Source: Candidatus Abyssobacteria bacterium SURF_5 (GTDB lineage Bacteria > Abyssobacteria > SURF-5). Taken from it: 64,000 bases of DNA. The translations under genes were made by a program, and so were the position numbers. The stretch covers positions 4,211 through 68,210 of the forward strand of contig QZKU01000004.1 in NCBI GenBank assembly GCA_003598085.1. The letters run 5' to 3'. Below, piece after piece: positions 1 through 10,497 of this stretch; position 1 is the first letter of the stretch; each line of letters starts with the position of its first letter. The notes beneath the pieces were generated by a model. That model had not been told where the DNA came from. It ran no database searches and was given only the letters and a program-made list of their open reading frames with translations.

Positions 1-3000
1 TACCGAATCGCCCAATGAATCGAAGTTTGTTTGGAATGGTTTCACTTTTTTGGCGCACTTTGCCAAATGGCGAGTAGTCATATGTATTGACAACACCGCC
101 AATCGCATTTGTCAACTGCCGCGTGTTGCCGATGGCGTCGAACGAATAGTATGCGGGATCACCACCGGAATCAATCCGAGCAATGAGGCCTAGGCCGTGC
201 ACATACCGGGCCTGCAATTCACCAGTGCCATCGTATTCAGCAGCAATGTCAACCAGCCCAATCGGATCCTGCACGTAGCGAGTGATAACACCGTCATGAG
301 TTACAGCGGTCCGATTTCCAAGGGCATCATACGTATATTCCCATGTGCCATCGGGCGGAGCAACGACTCGGATGAGACGACTCTCCATATCATACTCATA
401 TGTGGTCGATCCCAAGGCATCGGCCTTCGATGTCATGTTGCCGTCGGCATCGTACGTATATGTCGCATCACCGACCTGTGTGTACTGGTTCATATTATTC
501 GTTGTGTATTCTGTGGTCATTCCGCTCTCAGTCGTAACGATGCGATTACCGGCGGCGTCATATTCATATTCTTCGGTATCGCCATTTGGATACGTGACGC
601 CCACAAGTTGGCCTATCGCGTCATACTCGTATTCGGTCGTTCCCTCCAGCGTTGTCATCGAGGTGCGGTTTCCGTTCTCGTCGTATGTGTAGTTGAATCT
701 GGACTGAGCAGCATCTTCAGGCGAGTAATTCACCATGCTGAGTAGTTGGCCTGCTAGGTCGTAGTCGAACGTCGTATATGTGCCATTGCCCTTGGTTTCG
801 CCGATGAGTCGTCCGGCATCGTCGTAGATGTACTGTATGAGCAAGTTGTCACTGCCGTCGGTCAGTCTCTCCAGTCTCCCCACTGCATCATAGAAATACT
901 TCAGCATGTAGCCGTCATCACCAACGCGGTGTGTGCGCTGGCCGGCATTGTTATACGAGAAGCTGAACCAATGTCCGGAAGGGTATTCAATACGTGTGAG
1001 GAAATCTCGGTCGTCATAATCGAGTGAGATTGTGCCCGACGGGTCGGTGACTTCCTCAAGACGGCCGATGGTGTCGTAGACATACGTGATCCACCTGCCA
1101 TCGGAGTAGTCTTTTCTCAGAATCTGCCCAGCCGAGTTGTACTGATAGGTGATCGTATTGCCACGGCGATTGGTGTAAGTTATCACGTTTCCGAGAGCGT
1201 CGTAAACAAACGACTCAGCGCTCGTGTCCGCATAAGCGATGGTTTGGAGATTGCCTTCATCGTCGTAGAGGAACGAAGTCTTGTTTCCAAGCGCATCCTG
1301 CAACAAGGCGAGTGCGCTGAAACGCGTGTCATATGCCAAATTTACCACGTGCCCCAAGGGATTCCGCATCGCCACGACATTGCCCAAGTGGTCATAGGTG
1401 AGGTTATAATCACCCCATGCGGGGTGGGTGACTTGGGACAGGTTGAAGTCTTTGCCGTACTCAGTCTTGACGGTGCGTCCAAGCGAATCCGTGGTCCTGC
1501 CCGGCTGTCCGTACTCATCCGGCGAAATCGTCACCGAGCCGCCCTCGAGGTCATGTATGGTAACTCTTCCGAAGTCGTCATAGGTATACGTAATCTGCTC
1601 GGCGTTGCCGTCGAGGTGTTCTTCGGTGAGGCGGCCTAAGCCATCATATTGGTAATACTGGTGACTGCCGTTGGGGTATGTGATTGACACGAGCGCGTTA
1701 TCGTCCGGAACGCCTGTGGAGCCATTGTATGTGTAGCTTGTTACCCGATTGCCCGGAGCGGTCACGCTCAGCAGATGCTCGCCTAAGGCATCATATTCAT
1801 ACGTCGTCACTCTGCCTGCGTGGTCGGTGATAATCGAAATGTGACCTTGCGGGTTGTACCCAATCTGGAAACTCTTGCCGGAGGAATGCGCCAATCCGGT
1901 CAGTTGGCCCATTTCATTATAGGATGCCGAGATGCGGTTCCCGTTGAGGTCTTGAATATATTCCAGCCTCAAATCGATTCGGAAGTGATAGACGGTCTGA
2001 TCTTTTTCGGTAAGCGTGAACGTGGAACCGTCTGACGTGAGCCTTCCGTAATCGCCCACGAGGGCGCTGTAAGTGCCGTCGGCGTTTCTATGGAAGAACC
2101 GTGTGAAGCCATTCGCCTCATGGAGCGACATATCTCCGTCGGCCAGTTGCTCGAGATAAATGTCGTAGGTATGAGTCCAGCCCAGGCCAAACGCTCCTTG
2201 ATAAAGCCGCTTATCCATTCCGTTCGGGAATAGCCGGCCTAAGGCAAGCGGAAGCCCCGGCGAGGGGCAATATGCATCGAGCTGCCCCGCGAGATAAGCG
2301 CGCGGATTCATGCTGAGTGCTTTTTCAATCTCAAAACGGAAAAGGTCGCGCACGCTGTACACGTACCGGTCAAGAGTACTCAAATACCCCGCATCTGCGG
2401 CAAGAGCCTGTTGATAGTCCCTCCATGTCGAACCGATTTGGGCCGTGAGAATAGGCCATAGGCGATTCCACACCTCCGGGTCGACATCGGGAGGTCGCAC
2501 CTCTGCTTCGACCTCTTCCCAATTGATAGGGCTGTCGGCCTGATCCATCACACTCAGATTGAAATGCAGATAGGAATGGCCAGGCATTCCTGGCGGCACT
2601 TCAAAGACCACAGGGATTCCCCATGATGTCCCGGGAGAGAGCACGCCGCCGTAACCATCGAGATTGATCCCGAGGACTTGAGCCGGCCCTGTTTCGAGTG
2701 GGTCATTTGATGAGAGCCTCATCCTTGCATTCTCCACGCTTTCGACCACAAAGATTGGCGGGACCATGTCTGCATCGCCAACGTTGGCATATTTAACGTA
2801 GAGGGTGTATGTGCGCCCCGGGCGAACTGATCCCGGCACTTGAAGTGATGCCTCGAGAACGGGGCCAATACCTGCCGTCACAGTGAATGCGGCCGCCAAC
2901 GTCTCGGTTTCACCCGTTGGCCATGTTATCCGAAGGTCATAATCGCAGAGTGGCGCATCCGGCAGGTGGAATGATACCAGAAGTTCGGTCGGACTCACGA

Positions 3001-5383
3001 GTGTTGCTGAACTCGCCTCTATGGAGGTGGATTCGCACACGAGTTCTGCCTGCATGCCCGTAGGGACAAAACCAAGGCCAGAGACAATGAAACTCACCTC
3101 GCCTGTGTCTCCGCCAGTACCTATACTGATATGCGAAACGTGTTTCTCTTTTGCGATCGCTGAGATGGTTGCTGAAGTGGTGGTGCTCAATCGGTTATAT
3201 GCAGAGACATAGATCCGCCTTGTATTTGGCGATGCCGGAACCAATAGCTCGTATACGGGTCCAGCGTTGGGTGCACCTAATCGGCCGTCAAAACTGAAAT
3301 GTGTGGGCATGTCCGTATAGTCGAAATAAAAGTAGAAGGAAGCATTTTCCTCCCACTCACCGCTCAATTGCAGAAGGACCGATGTGCCCGCGGGCACGTC
3401 AACATAGAAGTCGGCCCAATGCCCTGGCTGAGCTGTGATGTCGACAGGAGTGCCGAGGATCAATGGTACGGCTTCTCGAGTTTGGTCCCGACACAGTTGA
3501 ACCATCGTCAGCTCCCTTCCGGCGGTGACGTAGGCATGCGAACCAGCAATAGCGATGTCCATTGCCGCGCCGCTTGGAGTAGCTAGCGAACCGACGTCGA
3601 GAGGTGCGTATGGATTTGATATGTCCACTATCCTAAGGCCAACCCAATCATCCGTTATATACGCATACATCCCGGAAACGGCAATCCCAGTTGACTGACC
3701 CGGCTCAATGAGCGAAGCGACTACCGAAGGAGTTGTCGGGTCGAATACATCGATTATTTGGAAGTAAGACATACCTGCCAAAGAAGTACCATCGGCGATA
3801 TAGGCATATGCGCCAGAAACTGCAATGTCATGTGCGCCGCCCGGCGTATCCACCGAACCGACGATATAAGGAGCAGAAGGATTAGATATGTCCACTACTT
3901 GCAGAGTAGGATTCCCTACTGCAACATATGCGTAGGTCCATGAGACCGCGACCGCTTGGGCATAGTTCGCAGTGGCTACCGAGCCGGCCATAATAGGAAC
4001 CGCGGGGTTGGATATGTTCACCACTTGAAGGCCGGAATTGCCGTCTGCGACATATGCGTGCGTCCATGAAATAGCAATATCGTCGGCATAGCCTGGCGTG
4101 TCTACCGAACCAACGATGAAGGGAGCCAATGGATTGGATATATCGATTATCTGAAGGCCAAAATCTCCATCCGCGACATAAGCGTAATCACCCGACAGAG
4201 CAACATCGTTGGCATAGCCAGGTGTATCTACCGTGGCCACTAAGAAGGGAGCAGATGGATCGGATATATCCACTACCTTAAGGCCCTGACGAAAAGCCGT
4301 GACATATGCATAGTTTCCCGCTACCGCAAGCCCGTTGGCCATGTCGGGCTGGCTGACAATGGATATCGAGGAATTTATGAAAGGGCTGTAAGGGCTTGAC
4401 ACATCCACTATCTTCAGGCCCCATGCATCGTCAGTGACATAGGCATACGTTCCCGAAATGGCAACGCCTCTAGCAACACTGATATACGCTGAGCCGACTA
4501 AAGAGGAAGCGGATGGGTCAGACACATCCACAATTTGAAGACCGAAACTATTATCCCCGACATAGGCATACGTTCCGGAAACAGCCACTCCATGAGCTTC
4601 ACCCGGCGTATCGACCGATTTGATTATGTATGGAACGGACGGGTCGGATATATCTACAATCTGCAAACCTGAAGCTCCATCGGCCACATATGCAAACGAT
4701 CCTGAGACGGCGACTCCTATAGCGTTGTCTGGAGTATCAACAGCCCCAACTATGGCAGGGGCCAACGGATTAGATATTTCCACTATCTGCAGCCCGGAAT
4801 AACTGTCCGCAATGTAGGCGTAGAATCCTGAAACGGCAACTCCGTTCGCACCCGATGGCGTGTCGATTGAACGGATAATGGAGGTGTTATAAGGGTCGGA
4901 TATATCTATTACTTGGAGACCAAAATATCCATCCGCCACATACGCATAGGTCCCCGAGACAGCAACACCCACCGCAGTGCCAGGCGTATCGACAGTGTCC
5001 GTTATAAAAGGGGCATACGGATTGGATACATCGATAACTTGCAGACCCAACGATCCATCCGCCATGTAAGCATAAGAGCCGGAAACGGCGACTCCGCCAG
5101 CGGAACCCGGCGTATGGACAGAACCGACTATGAACGGAGATGATGGGTTGGATATATCCAATATCCAAAGGCCTGATTCGTTCGCCCAACCCGTAGGGTC
5201 CGTGACATAGGCGTATGTGCCTGAAACGACAACCGCGGAAGTCTCAAACGATGGCGAATCGAATGAGCCCACAATCGGCGGGAAATGAATCTCACATTCT
5301 TCGGTGGCGAATGACGACGACGAGAGCACGAAGCATGTCATCAATGACAGAATTACCACACTAATGATTGCTCGCTTGCTCAT
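1..5383 (-). CDS. Giant secreted LVIVD-repeat / RHS (YD-repeat) protein, 3' end outside window
   Basis: The reading frame is open from an ATG at 5383 to the left edge (1794 codons, no stop), so the C-terminus is missing. AAGGAGG lies 7 nt before the ATG. Residues 1-27 form a Sec signal peptide ending SSSSFA. About residues 50-620 are 14 tandem copies of a 42-residue LVIVD-type unit (pattern GLQVIDVSNP...AYVADG), which in known families folds as a beta-propeller. A linker of Ig-like segments follows, then an entry motif LYQGAFGLGWTHTYD near residue 1062, then many YD repeats (for example YEYDAIGQL) from about 1160 to 1690. An RHS core begins near 1695 (DPIGLVD, YDYSPFGKV, then RFIGRFG at the window edge). 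RHS proteins build a hollow cage that holds a variable C-terminal domain, often a toxin; that domain would lie outside. I checked the frame at four separate places and found no frameshift. The role is inferred as a cell-surface or contact-dependent protein. Confidence 0.9.
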   Translation of the reverse strand, partial: MSKRAIISVVILSLMTCFVLSSSSFATEECEIHFPPIVGSFDSPSFETSAVVVSGTYAYVTDPTGWANESGLWILDISNPSSPFIVGSVHTPGSAGGVAVSGSYAYMADGSLGLQVIDVSNPYAPFITDTVDTPGTAVGVAVSGTYAYVADGYFGLQVIDISDPYNTSIIRSIDTPSGANGVAVSGFYAYIADSYSGLQIVEISNPLAPAIVGAVDTPDNAIGVAVSGSFAYVADGASGLQIVDISDPSVPYIIKSVDTPGEAHGVAVSGTYAYVGDNSFGLQIVDVSDPSASSLVGSAYISVARGVAISGTYAYVTDDAWGLKIVDVSSPYSPFINSSISIVSQPDMANGLAVAGNYAYVTAFRQGLKVVDISDPSAPFLVATVDTPGYANDVALSGDYAYVADGDFGLQIIDISNPLAPFIVGSVDTPGYADDIAISWTHAYVADGNSGLQVVNISNPAVPIMAGSVATANYAQAVAVSWTYAYVAVGNPTLQVVDISNPSAPYIVGSVDTPGGAHDIAVSGAYAYIADGTSLAGMSYFQIIDVFDPTTPSVVASLIEPGQSTGIAVSGMYAYITDDWVGLRIVDISNPYAPLDVGSLATPSGAAMDIAIAGSHAYVTAGRELTMVQLCRDQTREAVPLILGTPVDITAQPGHWADFYVDVPAGTSVLLQLSGEWEENASFYFYFDYTDMPTHFSFDGRLGAPNAGPVYELLVPASPNTRRIYVSAYNRLSTTTSATISAIAKEKHVSHISIGTGGDTGEVSFIVSGLGFVPTGMQAELVCESTSIEASSATLVSPTELLVSFHLPDAPLCDYDLRITWPTGETETLAAAFTVTAGIGPVLEASLQVPGSVRPGRTYTLYVKYANVGDADMVPPIFVVESVENARMRLSSNDPLETGPAQVLGINLDGYGGVLSPGTSWGIPVVFEVPPGMPGHSYLHFNLSVMDQADSPINWEEVEAEVRPPDVDPEVWNRLWPILTAQIGSTWRDYQQALAADAGYLSTLDRYVYSVRDLFRFEIEKALSMNPRAYLAGQLDAYCPSPGLPLALGRLFPNGMDKRLYQGAFGLGWTHTYDIYLEQLADGDMSLHEANGFTRFFHRNADGTYSALVGDYGRLTSDGSTFTLTEKDQTVYHFRIDLRLEYIQDLNGNRISASYNEMGQLTGLAHSSGKSFQIGYNPQGHISIITDHAGRVTTYEYDALGEHLLSVTAPGNRVTSYTYNGSTGVPDDNALVSITYPNGSHQYYQYDGLGRLTEEHLDGNAEQITYTYDDFGRVTIHDLEGGSVTISPDEYGQPGRTTDSLGRTVKTEYGKDFNLSQVTHPAWGDYNLTYDHLGNVVAMRNPLGHVVNLAYDTRFSALALLQDALGNKTSFLYDDEGNLQTIAYADTSAESFVYDALGNVITYTNRRGNTITYQYNSAGQILRKDYSDGRWITYVYDTIGRLEEVTDPSGTISLDYDDRDFLTRIEYPSGHWFSFSYNNAGQRTHRVGDDGYMLKYFYDAVGRLERLTDGSDNLLIQYIYDDAGRLIGETKGNGTYTTFDYDLAGQLLSMVNYSPEDAAQSRFNYTYDENGNRTSMTTLEGTTEYEYDAIGQLVGVTYPNGDTEEYEYDAAGNRIVTTESGMTTEYTTNNMNQYTQVGDATYTYDADGNMTSKADALGSTTYEYDMESRLIRVVAPPDGTWEYTYDALGNRTAVTHDGVITRYVQDPIGLVDIAAEYDGTGELQARYVHGLGLIARIDSGGDPAYYSFDAIGNTRQLTNAIGGVVNTYDYSPFGKVRQKSETIPNKLRFIGRFG

Positions 5384-6048
5384 GACTCTGCCTCCTTATT
5401 ATTACTCGTAGAAAAAACTCCGTTCTTCCTTTGTGTGTTCGCACTTTTACAATAAAATGAAGGTGGGTTCTTCGTCAATTGAGACAACAAACGGTGTAAC
5501 GTGGCTAAGATTAAGGATAATACAGACAGAGGATTTGCTCTTCCTGCTTGGGGCATGCCACCGAAGTCCCGCTGTGAATTGAAGAAGGAAACTTCTTCTA
5601 TTGTGCCGCAAGGCAACTTATCACATAGGTTATACCTTTGTCAACCAGAAAGTTGCACAAACTTATGATCGTATTAAGGTCACTCAAAGCACCATCGAGT
5701 CAAATACCTGGAACAAAAGGTTCTGTCTGATCCCCAAAGAGACTCGTGAAATCGCACTCATCCTGATCGAGCGGGCATCCGTCCAACACGTCTTCGAACA
5801 GTGCATGTTCTAAATTTTCGCCTCGCTGATTTCTTGACTCTCAAACTTGAAGGGTTACCTCCTAGTGAAAAATAGAGCTTACCTGATCAATCCGATCTAT
5901 TTTGTGGATTTTCGAAGACAACTCCCTCTGCCATCTGCTATACTTTTATCTCCGAAGGCGCCCGAAAGAGGCCTATATTGATGCCGATTTTCAAGGATAA
6001 CAGCGGCACGAGCACCAGCAGCAGGAATAGAAGGCAAGAGAGGGGATC
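5384..6048. other. Divergent intergenic region
   Basis: This 665-base stretch lies between the divergently transcribed RHS gene and the activase gene. Apart from the candidate promoter at 5449-5478 and the ribosome-binding site of the 6049 gene, I see no gene, RNA or repeat. Short open frames in it have no ribosome-binding site and no recognisable protein character. Confidence 0.5.
5449..5478 (-). promoter_or_regulatory. Candidate promoter of the LVIVD-RHS gene
   Basis: On the minus strand TTGACG (5478-5473) is followed after 18 bases by TATTGT (5454-5449). The predicted transcript start is about 58 bases before the ATG at 5383. This is a match to the sigma-70 pattern by eye only. Confidence 0.4.
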
Positions 6049-9000
6049 GTGAACGAAAAACAAACCGGGCAAGGTATCGAAAGACAATATTTCGATGGAA
6101 TGGAAATCGGCGCAGTTTCCATCAAGTGGGTACGCAGAGCGCCTGATGGACGCACTGTCACGGAATACGCGCGTCACGGGGGGAATCCTGAGAAAGTTGT
6201 GCGGGAAATCTTTCGCCGCAGCGCTGAAGAAAGCGATTGCATTGTTGTGACCGGCCAGACGGCTCGAGCCCTGCTTGATCTCCCCTATCGCCCGGAGACC
6301 GAATGCATCGAAAAAGCCCTCTCGTTTCTGGAACTCAAGCCTGATATTCTCCTTTCGCTTGGCGGCGAAACCTTCAGTGTTTATCCCATGAGAGACGGAA
6401 TGATCAGGAACGTCATTTCTACTTCAAAATGCGCGGCCGGCACAGGCGAGTTTATCGTCCAGCAGTTCGAGCGCATGGGGTTGTCGCTTGAGGAGGGACT
6501 TCGGGCGAGTTCAGGCGGCGAAATCGTTCAATTGGCCACGCGCTGCTCCGTTCACTGTAAATCCGATGCCACTCACAAGCTCAACAAGGGGGAATGCGCT
6601 CCGAAGGACATAGCGAAGTCGCTCATTCGTGATCTGGCAAAACGGGTTCATAAGATGGTCGAGTCAGCGCAGTGGCCGACGGGCTCCCTCATGATTTGTG
6701 GAGGAATGGCGCTGAATGAGCCTTTCGTCGAAATCCTGCGCGAGATGTTCCCGAAATCACAGGTAACGGTGCTTCCGGAAAGTCCGTACCTGGAGGCTTT
6801 CGGGGCTTCTCTTTTTGCCTCGGAACTTGCCGGTAACATTGCTCTCCCTCCGTCCAATAAATGGTTTTCGCAAGCGAAGGTTAAGTTGGAGACGCTGCCA
6901 CCGCTGAGGGAGGCGGAGCCGCTGTTGGATTATCGGGTGCGTTCCGGCTTTGGGCAGCGGATCGTGAAAGACGCCCCGTACATCCTTGGTGTCGATGCCG
7001 GCTCAACCACCACGAAAGCTGTACTATTCAATGTTGATGACGGCTCAGTCGGCGCGAGCTGTTATCTCAGGACCCTGGGCAATCCGGTCCGGGCGACAAA
7101 GAATTGTCTCCGGGAACTCATCGAGCAAACGGGCGGCACACCCATAAAAGTGATTTTGGCGGCAGTGACCGGCTCCGGCAGGGAAATGGTATCGGTCTTT
7201 CTCGACAACTGCAAAAGCTTTAATGAAATACTTGCGCACGCCAGAGCGGCCGCCGAGGAAGTGCCGGATGTGGATACGGTATTCGAGATAGGCGGGCAGG
7301 ATTCGAAATTCATTTCGTTCTTGCACGGCGTACCGATAGATTACGCCATGAACGAAGGCTGTTCGGCCGGGACCGGAAGCTTTATTGAGGAATCAGCCTC
7401 CGTGGATATGGGCGTTCCAGTAACCGAAATTAGCGACATCGCGCAAAGCAGCACGAACCCCACAGCCTTTGGCGAGCGCTGCGCTGCATTCATCAATACG
7501 GACCTGCGCACTGCGCTCCAGCAGGGCGCCGCCCGGGAAGACGTCATCGCGGGATTAGCGTACTCAGTGGCCGATAATTACGTATCGCGTATAGTCGGCC
7601 CACGCCATATCGGGGATACCCTCTTGTTTCTCGGCGGAGTCGCCCTGAACAAAGCCGTGGCGCTGGCCATTGCCGCGCGCACGCGGCGGCGCGTCGTTGT
7701 GCCTGCTCATCCCGAGCTTATGGGCTGTGTGGGGGCGGCGCTCATGACGAGGGATCTTTTGCGGGACGGCTTTCTGCGTGAGGGCAGCCTCGACCTTGAA
7801 TCACTTTCGCAAGGCGAGATAGATGTCAAAGGCGCTTTCCGGTGCAAATCCTGCGACAACGAATGTGAGATCCGCAAGATATCGATCCGCGGAGGAATGT
7901 ATCCCTTCGGCGGGCTGTGCTCCAAATATGAACAACTGCGTCATACGGGCCGACCGGCGGAGGAAGGACGCGACCTGATAGCTATTCGGAACAAGATGAT
8001 GTTTGAGGAATTCGGCCATCGCCGTGTCGAAAAAGCGCGCGGCGCTATCGGCATCCCGATGGCGCTGACGACGTTTCAATTGTTTCCGTTCTACGCGAAG
8101 CTGATCAATGAGCTTGGATACAACGTCGTGCTGTCCGAGCCTTCAAAGGCCGGAAACGCCAGAGTCGCGTCACCCATTTGCTACCCGTGTGAAATCGTTC
8201 ATGGAGCCACATATGACTTGTTGAGGCGGGACGTGGATTTCATTTTCCTGCCGCACGTGATCGAACTGGAGATTCCCGATGGCTCTCTCCACAGCTACAC
8301 ATGCCCATCTACGGCTCTGATCCCGGACATCATTCGGGCTGCTTTTAACGACGCGGCGGAAAAGATTCTCTCGCCTCATATCGCGCTTTCCGAACACCTG
8401 ATCGAGACCACCCTGAGCCAAATAGCGAGGATGGCGGCCGCGTTGGGCCTGGATGAGGACGCAGGAAGAGACGCCGCGGCAAAAGCTCTCCAGCACTACG
8501 CAAAGTTCAAGGAGCGGTACCGCGAACAGGTCGAGAACGAACTGGAAATACTAAGCGGCGAGCCTATGGTGATCATTGCAGGGAGGCCATACATCACCTG
8601 CTCTCCTCAGGTCAATCTCGCGCTGCCTCGCAAGATCGCCAGCAGGGGCTATCATGTTGTCTCGGCAGATATGCTGCCGCTATTGAAAAACGCGCTTCCG
8701 GAGAGGGACGTCTGGCATTTTACGCAGCAGATCAGTAATGCCGTCGCCCACGCAAACAAGGCGGAGAACGTATCCATTTGTCTTGTATCCTGCTTCTCGT
8801 GCGGTCCCGACGCCAGCATGTACCACTACTATCGGCAGGAATTGGCAGGATCGACTTTCTGCTACCTCGAACTTGACTCGCATACCGCGCATGCGGGCTT
8901 TGAAACGCGGGTGGGCGCGTTTCTCGATATTGTGGAGGAACGCCGCCGCAAGCGGGCAAAGGGATTCAAGACGCCCGAAGCCGGCCGATCGAGCACTTCC

Positions 9001-10383
9001 GCCAGGCAACCGGTGAGACAGGCACGGCTTTCGAGCGAAATGGATTGCATCATAGACAGCGATGGGCAGAGAGTGGAATACGATGATCCGCGCGTGACGC
9101 ATATCATAACGGTGGACGTAAACCCGATCGCACGGCGCCTGCTCCGGCACGTGTATCAACTGAACGGCCGCAAAGTAAGGGTGGCCGATGAGACAGATTC
9201 CGGGATAATGCAGTACGCGCGACGGCTGTGTTCCGGCAGAGAATGTGTCCCGATGACGGCCATGGCCGGCGCCACGTTGAAGGACATCCAGCATTACCGG
9301 TCCGACAGCGAGATCAGCATCTACCTGACGCTTAATCAGCAGGGCCCTTGCCAGAACGGCGCGTGGCCCCTGATATGGGAGACGTTCGGCAGGAGACTCA
9401 ATATAAGCAACGTCATCTTTGGCATCTGGTCGGGAGAAGCAAACAACTTCCTGGGACTCTCGCCCATGCATGAGATGGGCGTAAGCGGCAGCTTCCTGTT
9501 GGGGGACCTCCTGGAGGAGGTGCGGAACGCGCTGGCGTGTCTCGCAACGGATAAAAAATCCGCCATCGAGATATTCGAAGCCGAACTCGACGGCTTCATA
9601 GAAAACTTTACCTTAGATCAGGATCAGCTTGAAAAGGCGCTCGAGAAACTGGCCGAACGATTGGCGGAAATCCCGCTGAAAGCTCCCATCGAGGAAACAC
9701 CCAGAGTGCTCATCATCGGCGGACTCAATTTGCTGTTTATCAATGACCCTGTGACCGAATACCTTCTTGAGCAAGGCGTTCTCGCGAAGGTCGTTCCCTT
9801 TTCCGAAGGACTGAGCTGGCTTACGTCGGAAGAAATTGTGAGATACGGCTTCGAGAGGGGCGTGATTAATCCGAGACAGCAGTTTGAAGAGTTGCCTCAG
9901 ACTTCCGATGCCGAACATGCTTTGAAGGCGCAACAGTCGAGTTTCCGCCTGAACCTTATTGATCTCATCGAGACACGGCTGAGGAACATCATCGAGAAAT
10001 CAGGCCTTGCCTTTGCGACGCATACGTCGTACGTGGACATAATCGAAGCCGGCTCGAGCCACGCCACGCACATCGGCTTTACGGAGACGACCGGCACTAC
10101 GGGCCGGTACCTCTGTTCGGTGAAGCAGGATGATTATGACGGAATCATCAACCTCGGCTCGTTCAATTGCGCGCCGGCGATGAATGCGCAGGCGGTCATA
10201 CGGCCGCTGGCGAATAAGAACAACGTCGCCTACGCCGCAATCGACTGTGAGAGTCCGTCGCTATCGGTAAACCAGCGCAGGCTCCTGGAGACCGTGGCCG
10301 TGCGTGCAAGAAGAATTCGGGCTGAGAAGACGGCCCGCCGAAATATGTCCCGGCCCGCTCCCTCCGGCATCGGCCGCTCATAA
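6049..10383 (+). CDS. Acyl-CoA dehydratase activase fusion (BadF/BcrA-type double ATPase plus HgdB-like region)
   Basis: This 1444-aa protein starts at GTG 6049 behind AGAGAGGGG. It has two ASKHA ATPase domains, about residues 20-265 and 312-590. Each carries the glycine-rich loop that holds a cluster cysteine in HgdC-type activators (CAAGTGEF in the first, GCSAGTGSF in the second) and a second cysteine motif (RCSVHC; GERCAAF). The second domain has the phosphate-binding GVDAGSTTTKAV. After about 600 comes a cysteine-rich motif CKSCDNECEI, then the DUF2229/2-hydroxyglutaryl-CoA dehydratase-related region containing CFSCGPD and CQNGAWP. Known small activators use ATP to inject a low-potential electron into a 2-hydroxyacyl-CoA or benzoyl-CoA type enzyme; the long fused family has no settled substrate. 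No separate dehydratase alpha/beta genes lie beside it. The crotonase downstream suggests acyl-CoA metabolism. Confidence 0.85.
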   Translation: MNEKQTGQGIERQYFDGMEIGAVSIKWVRRAPDGRTVTEYARHGGNPEKVVREIFRRSAEESDCIVVTGQTARALLDLPYRPETECIEKALSFLELKPDILLSLGGETFSVYPMRDGMIRNVISTSKCAAGTGEFIVQQFERMGLSLEEGLRASSGGEIVQLATRCSVHCKSDATHKLNKGECAPKDIAKSLIRDLAKRVHKMVESAQWPTGSLMICGGMALNEPFVEILREMFPKSQVTVLPESPYLEAFGASLFASELAGNIALPPSNKWFSQAKVKLETLPPLREAEPLLDYRVRSGFGQRIVKDAPYILGVDAGSTTTKAVLFNVDDGSVGASCYLRTLGNPVRATKNCLRELIEQTGGTPIKVILAAVTGSGREMVSVFLDNCKSFNEILAHARAAAEEVPDVDTVFEIGGQDSKFISFLHGVPIDYAMNEGCSAGTGSFIEESASVDMGVPVTEISDIAQSSTNPTAFGERCAAFINTDLRTALQQGAAREDVIAGLAYSVADNYVSRIVGPRHIGDTLLFLGGVALNKAVALAIAARTRRRVVVPAHPELMGCVGAALMTRDLLRDGFLREGSLDLESLSQGEIDVKGAFRCKSCDNECEIRKISIRGGMYPFGGLCSKYEQLRHTGRPAEEGRDLIAIRNKMMFEEFGHRRVEKARGAIGIPMALTTFQLFPFYAKLINELGYNVVLSEPSKAGNARVASPICYPCEIVHGATYDLLRRDVDFIFLPHVIELEIPDGSLHSYTCPSTALIPDIIRAAFNDAAEKILSPHIALSEHLIETTLSQIARMAAALGLDEDAGRDAAAKALQHYAKFKERYREQVENELEILSGEPMVIIAGRPYITCSPQVNLALPRKIASRGYHVVSADMLPLLKNALPERDVWHFTQQISNAVAHANKAENVSICLVSCFSCGPDASMYHYYRQELAGSTFCYLELDSHTAHAGFETRVGAFLDIVEERRRKRAKGFKTPEAGRSSTSARQPVRQARLSSEMDCIIDSDGQRVEYDDPRVTHIITVDVNPIARRLLRHVYQLNGRKVRVADETDSGIMQYARRLCSGRECVPMTAMAGATLKDIQHYRSDSEISIYLTLNQQGPCQNGAWPLIWETFGRRLNISNVIFGIWSGEANNFLGLSPMHEMGVSGSFLLGDLLEEVRNALACLATDKKSAIEIFEAELDGFIENFTLDQDQLEKALEKLAERLAEIPLKAPIEETPRVLIIGGLNLLFINDPVTEYLLEQGVLAKVVPFSEGLSWLTSEEIVRYGFERGVINPRQQFEELPQTSDAEHALKAQQSSFRLNLIDLIETRLRNIIEKSGLAFATHTSYVDIIEAGSSHATHIGFTETTGTTGRYLCSVKQDDYDGIINLGSFNCAPAMNAQAVIRPLANKNNVAYAAIDCESPSLSVNQRRLLETVAVRARRIRAEKTARRNMSRPAPSGIGRS

Positions 10384-10399
10384 AAGCCGGACCGGCTTT
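10383..10399 (+). terminator. Weak intrinsic terminator-like hairpin after the activase gene
   Basis: AAAGCC and GGCTTT pair around a GGACC loop immediately after the stop codon, followed by the interrupted T-rich tract CCCTTTGTTT. The stem is short, so termination may be partial. Confidence 0.4.
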
Positions 10400-10407
10400 C
10401 CCTTTGT

Positions 10408-10437
10408 TTGATTTCGCTCTCTCCAATCTAATACAAT
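10408..10437 (+). promoter_or_regulatory. Candidate promoter of the crotonase gene
   Basis: TTGATT (10408-10413), an 18-base spacer and TACAAT (10432-10437) lie 60 bases before the ATG at 10498 and directly after the hairpin that follows the preceding gene. Confidence 0.4.
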
Positions 10438-10497
10438 ACGCGTGCACACCGCGCATTCCATGGATAATTTATGTCCTCTCACATACGGAGGCACAGC

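Noticed and set aside
197-745. Plus-strand open frames within 1-5300
   Set aside because: They are out-of-frame shadows of the minus-strand RHS gene; the minus frame is open throughout with clear domain motifs.
3530-5210. Regular 126-base repeats resembling a tandem or CRISPR-like array
   Set aside because: The repeats are coding: they encode the 42-residue LVIVD units of the RHS protein and vary at wobble positions.
9336-9471. Minus-strand frames inside the activase gene
   Set aside because: Shadow frames; the plus-strand protein has all family motifs without interruption.
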